DNA from: Sordaria brevicollis
Lineage: Eukaryota > Ascomycota > Sordariomycetes > Sordariales > Sordariaceae
NCBI GenBank assembly: GCA_033439795.1
Contig: JAUTDP010000007.1
Span: 1,984,001 to 2,048,000 of the forward strand
DNA: 64,000 nucleotides
Reading direction: 5' to 3'
How positions within the stretch are numbered: the stretch's first letter is position 1; each line of letters opens with the position of its first letter. The notes under the pieces were generated by a model, which was not told the origin of the DNA, made no database searches, and saw only the letters and a program-made list of their open reading frames with translations. The translations under genes were made by a program, and so were the position numbers. Shown one piece after another: positions 60,651 through 64,000 of the stretch.

Positions 60651-62330
60651 AGTCCGCAACTGAGAATGACGCAATGAGAACGATGAAATAAGCGTCCTTT
60701 CGGTTACCGTGGCCCGATGCGTTACGCAGACAGAGGCTGGGAAACGACTTATGACGACTTTGATGAGCAATATACCCCTGGCAGCTTCAAAGCAAGCTGA
60801 GAAGGAGGGAAAACAGAACTCCTTGCCAAGTCGCGATGTGACATCTACAACACGAGCTTCACGAAAACTATTATAGCAAGAAGCAAGTACTGGTATAAGC
60901 AACTGACTTTTACCAATCTTGGGACATGTTCCGATAACCAAAGACAACAGACAATCTCGGGAGGAAAGCATCTCGCAAAATACGGACAGTCATCTACGCA
61001 CAACATATACGCATTATCTAACATTCTTAATCTTCTCTCATTTCTTCCAACCTTTTTATAACCCCTTTTCTTCCCTTCTTCTGGATTCGGCTTTTGGTTA
61101 CTTTGGTTTAGGTTCTTTACTCACTCATACGAGGTCCCGTCATTATCATGCTTGTACCTGTTTGGTGGTTTGGGAAAGGGGAGTTTTGGATTGGGTGATT
61201 TTGACTCTTTAGCTAGCTAGCTTGAGCTTGAGCATTGATATTTTAGCTTTGCTTCTTATAAGCATTCGAGGTTTAAATTCAAAGTTTTGTGACTTTTCAA
61301 CTTGTGATACGTATGCTTCGTGACATGTGGGATATCCAAGGCAGTTGACTGTGATCGAGGTGGAAAATATTATGGTCAAAAATGTGTTTAGTCACGCAAC
61401 GTGAGATGCTGTCTACACAACCATACGTTCCAAAGTAGGTATCACATCACGATGATAGCATCAACCAAATCGCATCAATGGAACAGGCAAAGTTACTGAA
61501 CAATACTTTCTTTCTTGCTACTTCTAGTCCATATGGGACTTGGGTATATGAAACAGTGTGGGGGAAGAGTATCAGATTACTTACCGGGTAATATTCGTTT
61601 TAAGAGATCACCCGTGTTCTGTACCGTTACGCCGTTGATGTGAAAAACAAAATGCTAGACGAAAAAGAAATCCCAACCCATTTTAAGTGCCCCCCGTGAT
61701 TAACCGGTAAAAATCCCAAACCAACTTTTGGATGCCCTCGTTTTTTTTTGAAACCCCTCAGGAAGAAGCAATGACAAATGGTGCGGAAAAGAACAGGAAA
61801 CGCTACCCCCCAAGAATAAAACATGACAGACTGGGTAAGGCTGTATCTAATGAAAGAGTACAACGCCCCGTTCTTCCGTTTTTTGTCAGCTAAAGCCCAC
61901 AAAGAGCCCACGAGCCCACAGAGTAACTTGGAACCCATCAATGTTTGTTCTGGTATGCATCGAATCCAAAGTGTGCAGACGACCGCGTAAGAGGGGTCAT
62001 GGAACCAGCCAAACCAACAAGCCCACCGGCAGAGGTCTCTTTCCTCTTGAAAGAAGAGAAAGACGTGCCATGTACGAACGAGCTGTCAAAGAGCTACCAG
62101 CTCACCACCATCTTCAAGCCCTCAGGTATCGCTATGCGTTCCCTGCCATTCAGCAGAGAAGCAGTTATCTCTCAAAAAGCCCACGCGTGATCTCCAACAA
62201 GGGAAGACACTGTAAGATTTCAAAAGCCGACAACCCACTAAGCCCTCCAGTGCGAATCTGTGTTCAAAAGCCCTCAGGTCATGGTATCACATTCCCCAAT
62301 GCGTTGCGGGAATCCCAGCACTTGACCACT
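60651..62330. other. Convergent 3' intergenic region
   Basis: Between two stops facing each other (60,650 plus; 62,331 minus). It is AT-richer than the genes, with T-rich runs (61,740-61,749). Frames on both strands are short or cross the nucleolin C-terminus in other phases. No gene is supported. Confidence 0.6.
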
Positions 62331-63739
62331 TTAGAAGGTGGTCTTCTTGCCCTGGAAGCCACCACGGCTGCCACCGAAACCACCACGTCCACCACCGCGG
62401 CCACCGCCACGGCCACCGAAGTCACCGCGGCCACCACGGCCACCACCACGGCCGCCGAAACCGCCACGGCCACCACCGCGACCACCACCGCGGCCGCCAC
62501 CGAAGCCACCGCCGCCACCGTTGTTGTCACGGGGCTTGGCGTAGTCGAGACGGACGGGACGGCCGTTAAGGTCGGAGCCGTTTAGCTGCTCGAAAGCGCT
62601 CTTGGCATCCTCAACGGAGTTGAAGGTAACATAGGCGAAGCCCTTGGGACGGCCGGACTCCCTAGAGGACAGTTAGAACACTGGTATTGTCAAGGAATGG
62701 GATACATGTAAAGAGGGGATACGTACTGGTCAGTAGGGATACGAAGGCTGGCAACGGAAGCGACAGAGTTGAAGAAGTCGGAGACGGTAGACTCGTCAGC
62801 GGAGAAGGGCATGTTGCCGACGAAGAGGGTGTCGGACTCGGGGGAGATGGTGTCGCCGTGCTTGGCAGCGCGGTTGGCGGCCTTGTCCTGGGGCTTGTTG
62901 CCGGCATCCTTGGCGGCGAAGTCGAGACGCATCTCGCGACCCTCGAGGAGAGCACCGCTCTTGGCATCATAAGCCTTCTGCGCCTGCTCGTTGGTCTCGA
63001 AATCGACGTAGCCGAAACCGCGGGAGCGGCCGGACTCGCGGTCAGTGACGACGCGGGCGCTCTTGGCACCCTCGCACTCCTCGAACTCAGCGAAGAGAAC
63101 GGAGTCATCAACACCCCAGCCGAGGTTACCAACCCAGAGGGTGCTCTTGTCGTCAGCGACCTCCTCAGTCTTGGCCTTCTTGGGGGCGGACTCCTCCTCC
63201 TCGGAGGACTCCTCAGCCTTGCGCTTCTTGGAAGGCTCCTCGGTCTCGGACTTCTCCTCAGACTCCTCGGAGTCGGAGTCGGAGTCGGAATCAGAGTCGT
63301 CAGAATCGCTCTCCTCATCGGACTGGGAATATTATGTTAGCTTATGATGACAGGATTGGGGAGCCATTGTGGCACTCACGCTCTCCTTCTTCTCCTCCTT
63401 CTTGGCGGCGGGCTTCTCCTCCTCAGAGGTCTCCTCGGACTCGGAGTCGTCAGAGTCAGAGTCGGAATCAGAGTCGGAAGACTCGGCCTTCTTGACCTCC
63501 TTGGCGGCAGGGGCGTCGGTCATCTCCTCATCGGAAGACTCCTCCTCGCTGGACTCGTCGCTGGACTCCTCCTCGGAGGACTCAGACTCGGACTCCTCCT
63601 CAGAGGAAGAAGACTCCTCCTTCTTGGACTTCTTGGAGGGCTTCTCAGCCTTGGTGGCCTTAGCAGGCTTGGCCTCCTTGACGGGCTCGGCCTTGACCTT
63701 GGTGGCCTTGGTGGCCTTGACGGAATCCTTCTTGCCCAT
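62331..63739 (-). CDS. Nucleolin-like RNA-binding protein (Nsr1/Gar2 type)
   Basis: Three minus-strand exons, 63739-63380, 63322-62727 and 62661-62331, give 428 residues. The first 170 residues are Lys-rich blocks followed by Ser/Asp/Glu repeats (SSSSEEESESESSEEES, DSDSDSDSDD), probable casein kinase 2 sites, with a bipartite-like KKRKAEE. RRM1 spans about 180-255 with RNP2 LWVGNL (182-187) and RNP1 RGFGYVDF (221-228). RRM2 begins at TLFVGNMPF and continues across the second intron with RNP1 KGFAYVTF. The C-terminus is an RGG box of GGRGGGRGG and GGFGGRG repeats ending GFQGKKTTF. This is the layout of yeast Nsr1 (414 residues) and fission yeast Gar2, which act in pre-rRNA processing and 18S production in the nucleolus. 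Introns are 57 and 65 bases. Confidence 0.95.
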
Positions 63740-64000
63740 GGTAGCGGTTGTTGTGTATTGATGTGATGAAGTGATGAAATCCGCTAATGGGTATTGAAAG
63801 AAGGAGATATGAGGATGATGGATGGAAGAAGAGATGCGTCCAGAAAAAAAAAGAATTCGGCGGGAAGGACTGCTGTTTAAATGGGGGAGCAGAAGGTGGC
63901 GGGTACCGTAAAATCTCTGGCTGATCAACCTTCCGGCAGAAAAAATCGTTATCACGTTTGGATATGGGACTTTTTAGTGGGGCAGGGGTTCTGGGGCAGT
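63740..64000. other. 5' flank of the nucleolin gene
   Basis: 261 bases upstream of the start, with a run of As at 63,845-63,852 and GATGA/TGATG-rich text near the start codon. It probably includes leader and core promoter; no defined element can be named. Confidence 0.5.

Noticed and set aside
62279..62585. Thr/Ala- and Pro-rich frames opposite the RGG box
   Set aside because: They are reverse-strand and shifted readings of the Gly/Arg repeat codons of the nucleolin-like gene.

Overview
The window looks like nuclear DNA of a filamentous ascomycete, most likely a Sordariomycete and probably Neurospora-like. Its genes carry short introns (about 50-150 bases) with GTAAGT/GTGAGT-type donors and CTAAC-like branch points. 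Proteins recognised are LSm8, verprolin, a two-RRM nucleolin, a CHORD-CS protein and an HpcH/HpaI-type aldolase. A 28 kb block carries an extreme repeat-induced point mutation (RIP) signature. The exact species is inference.

Left arm (1-16,100): a MITE-like element with degenerate telomere-type repeats inside it (49-429). Then come a membrane-anchored charged protein (minus), a nucleoside hydrolase (plus), LSm8 (minus), an HpcH/HpaI-type aldolase (plus), a glutaredoxin-like protein (minus) and a CHORD-CS co-chaperone (plus). A 3.4 kb stretch without recognisable genes follows.

Centre (16,105-44,586): an AT-rich heterochromatin-like island framed by a 57-base inverted repeat (56 of 57 match). 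It reads as a nested set. (1) The outer layer is a Tc1/mariner-type DDE transposon of about 4.4 kb once insertions are removed; its ruined transposase frame runs inward from the right end. (2) Two Ty3/gypsy-like LTR retroelements, both on the minus strand, sit inside it: A (18,843-30,195, LTRs about 245 bp, near-identical 5-bp target duplication, chromodomain) and B (31,597-44,268, LTRs 409 bp, perfect 5-bp target duplication). (3) A small non-autonomous LTR element (TRIM-like, 38,365-39,584, perfect 5-bp target duplication) sits inside B and is hardly mutated. (4) About 640 bp with a tRNA-like pol III promoter and a 12-bp minisatellite sits inside one LTR of the TRIM. In layers 1 and 2 CpA and TpG are almost gone while CpG survives, so all reading frames are broken.

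Right arm (44,590-64,000): gene-poor for 2.6 kb, then a four-helix membrane protein (minus), a probable mitochondrial inner-membrane protein (minus), verprolin (plus), a possible 68-residue acidic protein (minus), about 3.5 kb without a convincing gene, a tail-anchored-like protein with an LIR-like motif (plus), and a nucleolin-like protein with SR/acidic repeats, two RRMs and an RGG tail (minus).

The genes are ordinary housekeeping functions: mRNA decay/splicing (LSm8), actin assembly (verprolin), ribosome biogenesis (nucleolin), nucleoside salvage and co-chaperone work. They do not form a pathway cluster. The unusual biology is the nested, RIP-destroyed transposon island and the young TRIM/SINE-like insertion that escaped heavy RIP.
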